From Rhizobium sp. ASV20 (GTDB lineage Bacteria > Pseudomonadota > Alphaproteobacteria > Rhizobiales > Rhizobiaceae): a DNA stretch of 64,000 bases. How positions within the stretch are numbered: position 1 is the first letter of the stretch; each line of letters begins with the position of its first letter. The stretch is from positions 1 to 64,000 of the forward strand of contig NZ_JAELTU010000007.1 in assembly GCF_016429015.1 (NCBI RefSeq), given 5' to 3'. Below the pieces are notes generated by a model. The model searched no databases. It was given only the letters and a program-made list of their open reading frames with translations, and had not been told where the DNA came from. Of this stretch, positions 50,301 to 59,092 are shown piece by piece. A program made the translations under genes and the position numbers.

Positions 50301-50884
50301 TCTGCCAATTCGGCGTCGCCATGCGGTGTTGCGGATGAAAGCAGCGCGCGTCGGGCATCGTCGAGCAAGGTCGCTGCTGCCCGGTCGTCGAGAACGGAGA
50401 AATGCCCGGCAACATTCGCCTCAAGCGGGAATTGATGCAGCAGAGCCTCGCAAAAGGCATGGATGGTCTGGATCTTCAGACCACCGGGCGTTTCCAGCGC
50501 CTTGGCGAAGAGCCGCCGTGCTTCGGCGAGCTTGAATATGTCAGGCTCCTTGCCCTCGATGTCGGCGATGCGCGCCTTCAGTTCTTCGTCCGGCATCGTC
50601 GCCCAGGCCGCCAGCCGGTCGAAGACACGATTCGACATTTCGGACGCTGCCGCCTTGGTATAGGTGAGGCAGAGAATGGCGGAGGGGCGCGCGCCAGCCA
50701 GAAGCAGGCGGATGACGCGCTGCGTCAGTACATGCGTCTTGCCGGAGCCGGCATTGGCCGAAACCCAGGCCGAGCGTTCGGGATCGGAGGCGATCGATTG
50801 CTGGATCGTCGTCCAGCTGATCCAGACGCCCGGGTCATCGCTTTCAGGCAGGCTGGCGATGTCGTCGGCGGAAAAATCACTCAT
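47318..50884 (-). CDS. addA: AddA, helicase-nuclease of the AddAB recombination complex
   Basis: A 1188-residue UvrD/Rep-type helicase fused to a RecB-like nuclease. Walker A is ANAGSGKTH, followed by LTYTKAAASEM, VDEAQDTSPIQW (Walker B region), VGDEKQSIYSFQGA, the late helicase motif LLYVGMTRAADRL and, at the C-terminus, the nuclease VVILDYKTNR. AddAB resects double-strand breaks in bacteria without RecBCD. The ATG at 50882-50884 overlaps the addB end by 8 nt; the longer frame upstream is inside addB. It is followed by trxA. Confidence 0.96.
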   Translation of the reverse strand: MSDFSADDIASLPESDDPGVWISWTTIQQSIASDPERSAWVSANAGSGKTHVLTQRVIRLLLAGARPSAILCLTYTKAAASEMSNRVFDRLAAWATMPDEELKARIADIEGKEPDIFKLAEARRLFAKALETPGGLKIQTIHAFCEALLHQFPLEANVAGHFSVLDDRAAATLLDDARRALLSSATPHGDAELADAFAYVLDLGDESGLETLLGDIVANRNAIRRFTEPAERQGGVEAALLARLGLSAGDTEAGIAGQYWPLPGLAGATLELYLTLADQKGGAKAQEIAYALRLAKREPDPVARAEILEKVMLTAKGEPKSDSQFFVKAMLADAPSLAEAVSEARAHVVACRDRLKLMRMYRATRAALILADRLNRDYEELKKRRSQLDFEDLITRTADLLTKKDVGPWIHYKLDQGIDHILVDEAQDTSPIQWSVIQSLAEDFFSGDSARPTLRTIFAVGDEKQSIYSFQGARPERFSEESDRTRRRVDASGQRFSSIRLPLSFRSTADVLGAVDHVFTSPDNARGLSAVNEPVVHRSSRIGHPGAVDLWEMIAPEPAAREEDWTAPFDSTPESAPAAILARRMAQTIGNLVGRETIIEKGKARFIEAGDILVLVRKRDSFVNALTRALKRRGNIPVAGADRLVLTSHIAIQDLLALGRFLLLPEDDLSLCALLKSPLFDLSEEDVFAVAAYRDDGQSVWAHLQRFAEDGHDRFLLTADRLKTFLALSKSLPVHDFYARVLGSFGGRRQFLARLGTEVSDILDEFLTFALDHETSGLPGLQSFISTLELEAPTVKREQDKGRNEVRIMTVHASKGLEAPIVFLVDGGGKSFTHTHLPKMRLIETGKDQIPLPVWVPVSALANSLTQADTARLQSLAEEEYRRLLYVGMTRAADRLIICGYRGIRENADTWHAMISGALRGDEQHCTPTTFTGPDGEWQGLSWRVAQVRRDFEAMQEPEKPAERASLPAALSRPLPPQKSLPRPLSPSGVGTVVDDEADNLLVTSALFGEKAKSDRALQKGRFIHRMLQTLPDIAPQDRADAARRYAERAARFWPQAEREALIGSVMALLAHPELQGTFGTHAQAEVSLMGTLKLGGQSYAVSGRIDRLADLEDRVVILDYKTNRVPPRSDIDIPFAHRAQLAIYRAILSPLYPEKRIDCLLVYTEGASIYRLSDDALASALAELQTK

Positions 50885-53800
50885 CGCCGCCGCCTTCCTG
50901 CTCGCTTTCGGCCGTCGACCATTCCGAAACGCGGGCGAGATGATCGTAATCGCCGCCATATTCGAACTGCTGGGCTGGGATCAGCCGCGAGGAAAAACCC
51001 TTTTCGCCCGATTGCAGCAGCGAGACGAACTTCACCAGCTGGTCCATCGATTCCTGCGCCAGATCCATTGCCGACTTCGTTTCCGTCTTGCCGCCGCGGG
51101 CGGAATGCTCGTTGTTGACCTGGTCGACCTTGAAGCGATCGCCGGGTCGCAGCCGGACATAAAGCAGGTTTTCGGGCAGCAGCGCGCCGATATTGCGGAA
51201 GGCGCCCGCTTTCAGCGCATAGGCTTCCAGCGCCAGCTGCGGATCGAGCAGCGCGCGGGCCTGTGGCGGAGAGGGATTGTAACCGGTCTTGTAGTCGATG
51301 ATGTCGGCAGCCTTGTCGCTCTTGATGTCGATGCGGTCGGCGACACCGGTCAGCCTGACGCCGATCGGCTCGATCTCGACCCCAGCCGGCACTTCCGTGG
51401 CCGTTTTGCGTACCTCGGGCCGTCGCTCGGCTTCCCAATCAACAAAGGCGCGAGCCACTTCGCGAAACCGCGGCCGCCAGACGCTGTCGATATGATCGGG
51501 CAAGCGTTCCGCATCGAAGAGATCCGCGATGATGCGATCCATGGCCAGCGTCGCATCCGGCGTTCCGGCAATATGCCCCTCGCGGACGAAGCGATCGATG
51601 ATCTTGTGATAGAGCGTACCCCGCTCGGCCGGGCCGGGATCACGGTTGAACGGGTCGACCGCATCGAGCCGCAGCACACGCCGGGCATAGATGGCATAGG
51701 GGTCGCGGCGCAGGCGTCCCACCTCGCTGAAGGAATAGCTCTTCGGTTGCAGCTCGGCGGGTGGTCGCGGCGCGGGCCGCAGGGCCGGAGCCTGATTGTC
51801 GCCGTCATCGATCATGCCAGCCCAGTGACGATACTGATTGCCTCGTTCCCTCATGGCGCTTTCGAGATCTTCGCCCCCAAGCGCGATCAGCCGCTGCAGC
51901 CAGCGTGAGGCGACCGTCGGCGTTGATCCCTGGCGCAGCGCACGGGAGTAGATGAGGTCGGGCGTGCCGTTAGCCATTTCGAAGTCGTGGGCAAGCTGGC
52001 CGATGCGCCGTTCCGGCGGCTCGAGCCCGATCTCCGTCTTCATCGTGCGGGAGATGAACGGGTTGTTTGCCGTCTGTCCCGGCCAGGACCCCTCGTTCAA
52101 TCCGCCAAGAATCAGCGTATCGACGCTTTGCAGGCGCGCTTCCAGCGTGCCGAAGATGAAGAGGCGAGGGTGGCTTAGCGCGCGCGGCTTGACCGCCTGC
52201 CCGACGCAAAGTGCCGTCATGATATCGATCCATTGCGGGCCATCCGCCTCGAGCTGGCCGTCGGTATCGATGACTTCCTTCAACAGGCTGGCGAGCGTAT
52301 CCCCAGCCTCTCCGGACCAAAGTGCGGCCAGATCACCGCGTTCGTCTGCAGCCGCGGCTTCCAATGTCCGCCCGGTGCTTTCGGCCCATTCCGAAAGGGT
52401 CGGAAGTCCGTCGACCGTCCGCAAGGAAAGCGCGGACACAAGCGGCTCGCACGCCTTGCTGACCCGCCGCGCGAGTTCGCGGGCATGCTCTACAGAGTCC
52501 GAAGGAAGCGATTTGCGCCATTGCGGCGCATGACGATCATTCGCTTGCTGCGCCAGCCGGAGATCGAGCAAGGCTTCCAGCGTGCCGATATCGACATTGG
52601 CGACACCACCGCGGAGCGCCAGGATTTCCAGAGCATCGACGCCGAGCCGGTGCATTTCCGGCGGCAGGCCAAAGCGCGCCAAGGGATGCTTGAGCAGCGA
52701 GATGACCGCAACGGGATCGCCGGGGCGAAGCGTCGCTTCGAGTAGCAATTGCAACAGCGTGCCTTGCGGCGTGGCGTTGAGCGGCGTACCGGCCGAATCG
52801 TCCGCCGTGATGCCGAAACGGGCGAGCTCTGCGGTGACCCGTCTGGCAAGATTGCGGTCCGGGGTGATCAAGGCCGCCTGGCTCTCGCCGCCATTGCGGC
52901 CCGGCTTGTCCAGCGCCAGCCGTAGAGCGATGGCGATTGCCGTCGCTTCCTCACGCTCGTTCGACGCCTCGATCAGCGATACGTCGGCAAAGGCTCGGTT
53001 GATTGCGTCGGGGGCGAGCGTCTTGCGCCAGTCTCCCCAGCCGCTTGTCGCCTTTGCCGGTGCCAGCGCCCGCGACAAGATCTGAGCGCGCATCTGCATG
53101 GTCTCAGATGCATCGTTGATGGTCTCGACGTCGCGCCGGGTGATGTGCAGCCGCTTGAGCAGCAGCGACAGGCCATATTGTGGATGGCTGCGGGTTGTGG
53201 GATCCGACCGTTCTCCTGCGGCCGTTTCCGGCGCCACGAGTTGCCAGTCTTCCTCCGGCATCGCCACATCGAGCCCCGGCAGCACGATTACCCCCTGCGG
53301 TAGCGAGGCGACGGCTGCGATCAGCTCCGCGGTAGCCGGTACTGAACCGGTCGAGCCTGCAATGATCACCGGCCCCGGATGCTGGGCCGCTACGATCCGC
53401 TGCGCCTCTGCACGCAGAACGGCGTTGCGATTGCGGGCGGACGAGGATTTGCCGAGTTCTTCGAGGCGAGCCGGCCAGAAGGCGCTGGCGATGCGCAGAA
53501 ACTCGGCGGTCAGCTGCCACCAAAGCGCATGTTCTTCGGCGCCGAGATTGGCAAGTTCGCTCCACTCGCGATCCTCGGTCTCGAGTGAATCGATCAGTTC
53601 GGCAAGGTTGCGGGCAAGCCAGATGGCATCGGCCGGGCTTGCCGGCGCCACCAGCGGCGAATCGGAATGAATGTCGCGCACGATCTGCGGCAGCTTGTTG
53701 CGCCAGGCAAGGATCAGTCGCGCCAGCTCCAGTAATCGTGCGGTATTGGCGAGCGGCTGCGCCAGTTCGGCAGTTTCAGGCAGGGCTTCCTCGAAATAGC

Positions 53801-54068
53801 CGCTGTCGTCGTCGGTTTCGCCGAGCGCGCGAATGACCGGCAGGATGGCCGAACTGCCGCCGAGCAGATCGACGAATTCCGAGCGCAGCACGCGCACCCC
53901 ACGCCGCGTCGGCAGGAAGATGCTGACCTTGGCGAGCGATAGCGGATCGCCGGGATCATGGCGAAAATGGTCGGTGAGCCGACCGTCGCAGAGCGCTGCT
54001 GCAAGGGTCCTCAGAAAGGGCAGACCTGCTGGAATCGTGAGGATGCGTTGCTGGTGTCTGCCCGCCAT
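50877..54068 (-). CDS. addB: AddB, nuclease subunit of the AddAB recombination complex
   Basis: A 1063-residue alphaproteobacterial AddB. The N-terminal half resembles an inactive helicase (FLPTRRGVRVLRSEF), and the C-terminal domain carries the RecB-family nuclease motif IIDYKTGYNPSPPQARA. It forms a heterodimer with AddA to degrade DNA and load RecA. I do not see the four-cysteine iron-sulfur cluster found around the nuclease of Bacillus AddB. The start is ATG 54066-54068, 4 nt past the nucleotidyltransferase stop, with a poor ribosome binding site, so coupled translation is likely. Confidence 0.93.
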   Translation of the reverse strand: MAGRHQQRILTIPAGLPFLRTLAAALCDGRLTDHFRHDPGDPLSLAKVSIFLPTRRGVRVLRSEFVDLLGGSSAILPVIRALGETDDDSGYFEEALPETAELAQPLANTARLLELARLILAWRNKLPQIVRDIHSDSPLVAPASPADAIWLARNLAELIDSLETEDREWSELANLGAEEHALWWQLTAEFLRIASAFWPARLEELGKSSSARNRNAVLRAEAQRIVAAQHPGPVIIAGSTGSVPATAELIAAVASLPQGVIVLPGLDVAMPEEDWQLVAPETAAGERSDPTTRSHPQYGLSLLLKRLHITRRDVETINDASETMQMRAQILSRALAPAKATSGWGDWRKTLAPDAINRAFADVSLIEASNEREEATAIAIALRLALDKPGRNGGESQAALITPDRNLARRVTAELARFGITADDSAGTPLNATPQGTLLQLLLEATLRPGDPVAVISLLKHPLARFGLPPEMHRLGVDALEILALRGGVANVDIGTLEALLDLRLAQQANDRHAPQWRKSLPSDSVEHARELARRVSKACEPLVSALSLRTVDGLPTLSEWAESTGRTLEAAAADERGDLAALWSGEAGDTLASLLKEVIDTDGQLEADGPQWIDIMTALCVGQAVKPRALSHPRLFIFGTLEARLQSVDTLILGGLNEGSWPGQTANNPFISRTMKTEIGLEPPERRIGQLAHDFEMANGTPDLIYSRALRQGSTPTVASRWLQRLIALGGEDLESAMRERGNQYRHWAGMIDDGDNQAPALRPAPRPPAELQPKSYSFSEVGRLRRDPYAIYARRVLRLDAVDPFNRDPGPAERGTLYHKIIDRFVREGHIAGTPDATLAMDRIIADLFDAERLPDHIDSVWRPRFREVARAFVDWEAERRPEVRKTATEVPAGVEIEPIGVRLTGVADRIDIKSDKAADIIDYKTGYNPSPPQARALLDPQLALEAYALKAGAFRNIGALLPENLLYVRLRPGDRFKVDQVNNEHSARGGKTETKSAMDLAQESMDQLVKFVSLLQSGEKGFSSRLIPAQQFEYGGDYDHLARVSEWSTAESEQEGGGDE

Positions 54069-54072
54069 AGGC

Positions 54073-54804
54073 TCACGCAAACGCCCGGAACGTCCGGATC
54101 GCTTCCTCCGCCTCGTCGACCGCCTCCGGCGTGCCGACTGTCAACCAATGACCGTCGAGCATGGTGCCATAGAGCCGGCCGCGCTCGATCGCCTTGTCGA
54201 AATAGATGTTGACGTTGAAAGCGTCATCGGGCGCGTCGTCGAGGAAGGATGGGCTCATCGCGATTGCTCCGGCATAGACGACGCCGTCGCGTCCGACATC
54301 GCGATAACGGGCAAGCCTGCCGTCCCGCGCCATGCCGAAGTCATTCTTGCCGTTATGGCCCGTGGTTCGCTCCAGATCGACGCAGAGCATCGCCATATCC
54401 ATACGTTGCTCATCGTAGAATCCGGCTAAACGTTCCAGGTTTGTTGGATGGCCGGGTTTCTCGCCGATCCAGAACAGGTCGGCGTTCATGACGAAAACCG
54501 GATCGCGGCTCAACAGCTTCAGGCCCTTGACCAGGCCGCCGCCATTGTTCATGAGCGCGTCCCGCTCGTCGGAGATCAGGATCTCAAGGCCGCGATAGTT
54601 GCGCAGATGCGCTTCCATTTGATCGGCGTGGTGATGGACGTTGACGACGGCTCGGTCGACACCTGCCTGCACCAAAGCATCCAGCGTATAGTCGATCATC
54701 GGCTTGCCGACGATTTTCACCAGCGGCTTCGGGATGGTGTCGGTGATTGGCCGCATGCGGGTTCCGAGTCCCGCGGCCAATACCATGGCTTGCTTGATGG
54801 TCAT
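54073..54804 (-). CDS. murU: MurU-type sugar-1-phosphate nucleotidyltransferase
   Basis: A 243-residue nucleotidyltransferase of the GlmU/RmlA fold. LAAGLGTRMRP is the nucleotide-binding motif, IPKPLVKIVGKPMIDY the lysine site, and VMNADLFW the metal aspartate. In Pseudomonas and relatives this type (MurU) converts N-acetylmuramate-1-phosphate to UDP-MurNAc, using the product of the anomeric kinase AmgK. Here a kinase of that class lies immediately upstream, so MurU is more probable than mannose-1-phosphate guanylyltransferase, although the sequence alone does not exclude it. The ATG at 54802-54804 has GAGACGAG before it. Confidence 0.8.
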   Translation of the reverse strand: MTIKQAMVLAAGLGTRMRPITDTIPKPLVKIVGKPMIDYTLDALVQAGVDRAVVNVHHHADQMEAHLRNYRGLEILISDERDALMNNGGGLVKGLKLLSRDPVFVMNADLFWIGEKPGHPTNLERLAGFYDEQRMDMAMLCVDLERTTGHNGKNDFGMARDGRLARYRDVGRDGVVYAGAIAMSPSFLDDAPDDAFNVNIYFDKAIERGRLYGTMLDGHWLTVGTPEAVDEAEEAIRTFRAFA

Positions 54805-54879
54805 CTCGTCTCGAACTTTCGATTCGCTATCTGCTTTCCTTAGCACAAGGCCGGAAAGTCGTCGCCCGATCTCTGGCTG

Positions 54880-56391
54880 TTATGCCCGACCGATCCCGGC
54901 CTTCTCGCACCACTCGCGCAGGGGTGACAAGGCTTCGTGTTCGAAAGCGATGGCGAGGTAGGCGAGCGTGCGCGGCATGTGCTTCAGATATCCCGGCTTG
55001 CCGTCGCGCTGTAAGAGCCGCACCCAGAGGCCGGCGAGCTTGCAATTGCGCTGCGCCGACATGATCGCCCAGCTCTCCAGGAACTTGGCCTCATCAAAGC
55101 CGCCCTGGGCGTGCCGGAGCGCAAGATAGTCGGACATCAGCTGGTCGTGCAGATCGCGCTCGATCGTCACCCGGGCGTCCTGCACCAGCGAAGCCACGTC
55201 GTAGGAGGTCGGTCCGATCATCGCGTCCTGGAAGTCGATAAGGCCGATCCGCTGAATACCCTTTTCTGCCGCCCGCCAGATGATGTTGGGCGAATGCATG
55301 TCGCGCAGCAGCAGGTTCTTTTCCGTATCTTCGAGCTGATCGATCAGTCTGTCCCAGATCGCCAGGTAGTCGGCACGTTCCTCGTCGCTCGCAGGCGTGC
55401 CGCGTTTCCAGGGCAGATGCCAGTCCAGAAGCAGCCGCGCTTCCATTTTCATCGCGGTCCGGTCGAAATCCGGAATGTGATGAATGTGGTCAGGCGTCAC
55501 CGGGATATCGTGCGGAATCGAGAGGCCATGCAAATGCGCGAGGCAGGCGACGCTTGCACGATAGCGCTCGGCAATCGGTTTTCCCTCGGCGTCGAGCACG
55601 CCATCGGTGCCGAGATCTTCGATCAGCAGGATGCCCTGATAGTAATCGGCGGCGAAGATTTCCGGAGCGGCAAAGCCGTTTTCGCGCAGGGTGTTGGCGA
55701 TCGCCACGAAAGGATAGGTATCCCAGGCAAGATGCGCGACTTTGGGATAGGGCTTGCCGTCGAGCACAGGCGGCCCTTCGGGTAGACCCGGCCAGTCCAT
55801 CAGGATCACACGGCTGCCGCCATCTGCCGGATGGATGGATTCATAAGCCCGCAGCGAGGCATCGCCGGTCAGGAAACGCCTGTGCGCGCCGCGATAGCCG
55901 TGCGTATCGAGAAATGCGCGAATGGCAAGTACGCGCTCGATGCGCGCCATCTGTTTGGCCGGTGCCGTGATCGAGACCCGCCGCCCTTCTCCCTCATGCG
56001 TGAGCTTGAGGTCGATGCGCTCCTTCGGCAGCTCGCCTTCGGCCATTTCGGGCCATTCGACAAGACAGGTGCCGATCTGCAGGGCTTCGTCAAAGCCGAG
56101 TTCCGTCAACTCGCTGGGATCGCCGAGGCGATAGAGATCGAAATGCGAGACCGGAATGCGCAGCTCATAGGATTGAACGAGCGTAAAGGTCGGGCTCGGC
56201 ACATCAAGCTCTGTATCGTCGGCCATGGCGCGCAACAGCGCGCGTGCGAGCGAGGATTTGCCCGCGCCGAGATCGCCTGATAGTGCCAGACAGTCGCCGA
56301 CCTTCAAGGCCAGCGCCAGATCCTCGCCAAGCTCCGCCGTGGCGGCGTCGTCTGCGAGGAACAGGGAAATGCTGCTGTTCGAGGCTGTCAT
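54880..56391 (-). CDS. tsaE: TsaE / AmgK-type sugar kinase fusion protein
   Basis: A 503-residue two-domain protein. Residues about 8-150 are TsaE, the ATPase of the tRNA threonylcarbamoyl-adenosine (t6A) complex: Walker A SGDLGAGKSS at 38-47, PSPTFTLVQSYE and HFDLYRL. Residues about 165-480 are an aminoglycoside-phosphotransferase-like kinase, matching AmgK, which phosphorylates the anomeric position of MurNAc/GlcNAc: catalytic D364 and N369 in LRDMHSPN and metal D386 in LIDFQDA. The fused form is widely annotated in rhizobia. It lies about 75 nt upstream of the MurU-type gene and overlaps divL by 4 nt. Confidence 0.9.
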   Translation of the reverse strand: MTASNSSISLFLADDAATAELGEDLALALKVGDCLALSGDLGAGKSSLARALLRAMADDTELDVPSPTFTLVQSYELRIPVSHFDLYRLGDPSELTELGFDEALQIGTCLVEWPEMAEGELPKERIDLKLTHEGEGRRVSITAPAKQMARIERVLAIRAFLDTHGYRGAHRRFLTGDASLRAYESIHPADGGSRVILMDWPGLPEGPPVLDGKPYPKVAHLAWDTYPFVAIANTLRENGFAAPEIFAADYYQGILLIEDLGTDGVLDAEGKPIAERYRASVACLAHLHGLSIPHDIPVTPDHIHHIPDFDRTAMKMEARLLLDWHLPWKRGTPASDEERADYLAIWDRLIDQLEDTEKNLLLRDMHSPNIIWRAAEKGIQRIGLIDFQDAMIGPTSYDVASLVQDARVTIERDLHDQLMSDYLALRHAQGGFDEAKFLESWAIMSAQRNCKLAGLWVRLLQRDGKPGYLKHMPRTLAYLAIAFEHEALSPLREWCEKAGIGRA

Positions 56392-58967
56392 TCTGCTGCG
56401 ACGGAATGGGGCAGTTCGGCCGAGGGGATCCTGCAGGTGACGATCGTGCCTTTGCCCGGCTGGCTTTCGATGAAGACCTTGCCGTCATGCAGGCTGACGA
56501 AGCTTTCGACGATCGAAAGGCCAAGGCCTGCACCGCTACGCTTGCCGCCTTTGCCGCCAGAGGCGAAGCGATCGAAGACCGAATGGATCAGCTCTTCCGG
56601 TATGCCCGGACCCTTATCTGCTACAGAGAAGACGAAATCCGTGCCCTCGCGTCCGCATTTCAGCGCGATGGTCGAGCCCTCGGGCGCGAAGTTCGCGGCA
56701 TTGGTCAGAAGCTTGAGCAGGATCTGCTTGAGACGCTGCTGGTCGGCAACGATGGAGCCGAGATGCGCCGGAACGGTGATTTCAAGCGTCACGCCGCTTT
56801 CCTGCAGCCGATCGGCGATCTGCATCGACACTTCGTCCAGCAGGTCACTGAGCTCGATCTCGGAATAGTTGAGCCGCATGATGCCGGCATCGACGGTCGC
56901 TAGATCGAGAATGTCGTTGACCAGCGTCAGCAGCACCGACGACGAGGTGGAAATATGGTCGATATACTCGGCCTGCCGATCGTTCAGCGAGCCGATGCCC
57001 GGCGTCTTCAAGAGGTCGGTGAAGCCGATGATGTTGGTCAGCGGCGAGCGCAGCTCGTAGGATACGTGCTGGACGAAATCGTTCTTCAGCTCGTCTGCCT
57101 TCAGCAGTGCGTCGTTCTTTTCGGTGAGTGCGCGCTCGGCGCGGACGCTGTCGGTCTTGTTGACGAAGGTCAGCATGGTCTGTGCGTTCGGCAGCGGAAT
57201 GACGGCGTAGTCGAGCACCAGATTGGAATAGAGTTCCAGGGTACCTTGCGAAGACGGACGTTCGTCGTCGAAGCTGGTGATCTGCTCGGCGAAGCGCTTC
57301 CAGCCGTCGGGCCGGTCGTACGAGGGCGTGCAGGCTTCGGCGAGTGCCTGGATATGCGTGCCGGGTTTGGCTTGCGCCTCGGTGATGTTCCAGAGAATGC
57401 GGAAAGCCGGGTTGGACAGGCGGATGCGGCCATCGGGACCGAAAACGGCGACGCCTTCGGAAAGATGGTCGATGGTCTCGCCCTGAACCTTCACCAGCGT
57501 ATTGTAGCGCGTTTCGAGATCGACCTGCTCGGTCAGGTTCTCGAACACCCAGGTCGCGCCGCCTTGCGGATGCGCTGTTGCGAAAACCCTCAGGATCTGC
57601 CCGTTCGGCAGATGCCAGAGATCGGTCTGCGTATCGAGCGCGCGATAGACGGAAAGGACGCCGTCCTTCCAGGTCTTCCAGTTCAGCTGTTCCGGCAGCT
57701 TCTTGGCGCCGCGCAGCCGATCCAGAAGCTCGCTATTGTCGGGCCGCTTCTCGAGGAAGGCGATATCGAGCTCCCAGAGCTGGACGAAGGCCTGATTGTA
57801 GAATTGCAGTCGCCGGTCGCCGTCGAAGATCGCGACCGGTGTCGCCAGATGATCGAGGGTTTCGGCGTGGCTCTTCAGCGTGCGCGCGAGTTCGGCCCGA
57901 ACGGCCTCCGCTTCGGAAACGTCGATCGCCATGCCGGCGGAGCCGTTTGGCGATTTGACGTCGACGACGTCGAAGAACGTGCGGTTGCCGTGCACGACGG
58001 TCGAAATCTTGTCGTGGAAGGGCGATTCCGGCGTTGCCGATGCGCGGATGCGCTCGCGGGCAACCGTCGTCAGGAACTCGCGCTCTTCGCGAATGGCCTC
58101 TTCTGCCGAAATAGCCTCGACGGCCTCGCCATAGGCCTGGTTGACCCATGTGAGCTTGCCTTCCGCGTCGCGCTGCCAGACCGGCAGATCGATCGCGTCG
58201 AGCAGGTTCTGGAACGCGGAAATCGAGGTCATCAACCGGTCGCGCTCGATCTTGAGCTCGGCGAGTTCGGCGCGCAGATTGTTGAGTGCGATGAAGCGGA
58301 CGAAAGCGCGGCCGCCGGAAATGCGGCCCTGGGCTTCGAGAATTTCGTCGCGGTTGGTCTCGACCACCATGTCGAAGCTCTGGCCGCTGCCGCGCAGCTT
58401 GTCGATCGCATTGTCGAGTTCGCCGGCCGACCATGATTTCAGCCAGCGGCCGAAGGCGAGGAACTCGTTGTCCTGCGGCGCACCTGTTTCGACCGGCAGC
58501 TGGCCGAGCAGTTCGGGCCGCGCGTTCTGGCCGTCCCAGATGACGATGCGGCGGTTCTTGTCGGCGATCAGCGCCTGATATTGGGAGATGCGCTGGTTTG
58601 CGTCGGAGAGCGCGGTGCGGATCTCGCGGCTTTCGCTTTCCAGATTGCCGCGCTGCCGAACCATCCAGACCGTCGAGAGCAGGGCTGCGGAAATCACGCC
58701 GATGATGACGGAGAAGACGGCCATTTCGGAAGAGGTGAAAAGGCGCACGGTCGTCTGCGCTGCAACGTCGCTTTGGGCGAGAACGGGTCCCGCCAGGCCG
58801 GTAACAAGACCGCCGAAAACGCTGAGTCGCAGCATGCGGCTGAAGGAGGCCAGCCGGCCCTTGCCGCGCTTCGCCTTCGCCGAAAGCCAATATGCACCAC
58901 CCTGCCGCAGTCGCGCCGCCGCTCGGTTTAGCGCTGGCTGATGCAGGTTGTCTTCCCCTTCAGACAT
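56388..58967 (-). CDS. divL: DivL-like tyrosine pseudo-histidine kinase
   Basis: An 859-residue membrane sensor kinase. One or two N-terminal hydrophobic segments (about 46-64, 82-103) are followed by a long linker and three PAS-type regions (about 250-350, 370-480, 495-605). The dimerisation helix reads HVSYELRSPLTN, with Y637 where histidine kinases have the phosphorylated His. The catalytic domain keeps the N-box region NAANFAPEG, DKGPGIPEE and GAGLGLSI, so it should bind ATP. This is the hallmark of DivL, which in Caulobacter binds DivK and tunes CckA-CtrA signalling. It overlaps tsaE by 4 nt, and the RIME element lies at its 5' end. Confidence 0.9.
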   Translation of the reverse strand: MSEGEDNLHQPALNRAAARLRQGGAYWLSAKAKRGKGRLASFSRMLRLSVFGGLVTGLAGPVLAQSDVAAQTTVRLFTSSEMAVFSVIIGVISAALLSTVWMVRQRGNLESESREIRTALSDANQRISQYQALIADKNRRIVIWDGQNARPELLGQLPVETGAPQDNEFLAFGRWLKSWSAGELDNAIDKLRGSGQSFDMVVETNRDEILEAQGRISGGRAFVRFIALNNLRAELAELKIERDRLMTSISAFQNLLDAIDLPVWQRDAEGKLTWVNQAYGEAVEAISAEEAIREEREFLTTVARERIRASATPESPFHDKISTVVHGNRTFFDVVDVKSPNGSAGMAIDVSEAEAVRAELARTLKSHAETLDHLATPVAIFDGDRRLQFYNQAFVQLWELDIAFLEKRPDNSELLDRLRGAKKLPEQLNWKTWKDGVLSVYRALDTQTDLWHLPNGQILRVFATAHPQGGATWVFENLTEQVDLETRYNTLVKVQGETIDHLSEGVAVFGPDGRIRLSNPAFRILWNITEAQAKPGTHIQALAEACTPSYDRPDGWKRFAEQITSFDDERPSSQGTLELYSNLVLDYAVIPLPNAQTMLTFVNKTDSVRAERALTEKNDALLKADELKNDFVQHVSYELRSPLTNIIGFTDLLKTPGIGSLNDRQAEYIDHISTSSSVLLTLVNDILDLATVDAGIMRLNYSEIELSDLLDEVSMQIADRLQESGVTLEITVPAHLGSIVADQQRLKQILLKLLTNAANFAPEGSTIALKCGREGTDFVFSVADKGPGIPEELIHSVFDRFASGGKGGKRSGAGLGLSIVESFVSLHDGKVFIESQPGKGTIVTCRIPSAELPHSVAAE

Positions 58968-58989
58968 AAGAGGTCTGTCTCCGTCTTTC

Positions 58990-59092
58990 AGAGCATGATG
59001 CCGAAAAGTGTAAACGGTTTTCGGACGAGATCATGCTCTACTTATCTGATTGTAGAGCGAATTCAGATTTTAGGCCGAACAGACCTAGAATC
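58990..59092. repeat. RIME-type element upstream of divL
   Basis: AGAGCATGATGCCGAAAAGTG...CGGTTTTCGGACGAGATCATGCTCT forms the long hairpin, followed by GAGCGAATTCAGAT and GGCCGAACAGACCT. It is the reverse-oriented third copy of the element at 2097 and 4669. It lies in the divL 5' region (divL starts at 58967) and about 190 bp downstream of ahcY. The rest of 59093-59220 holds no gene I can support. Confidence 0.8.
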
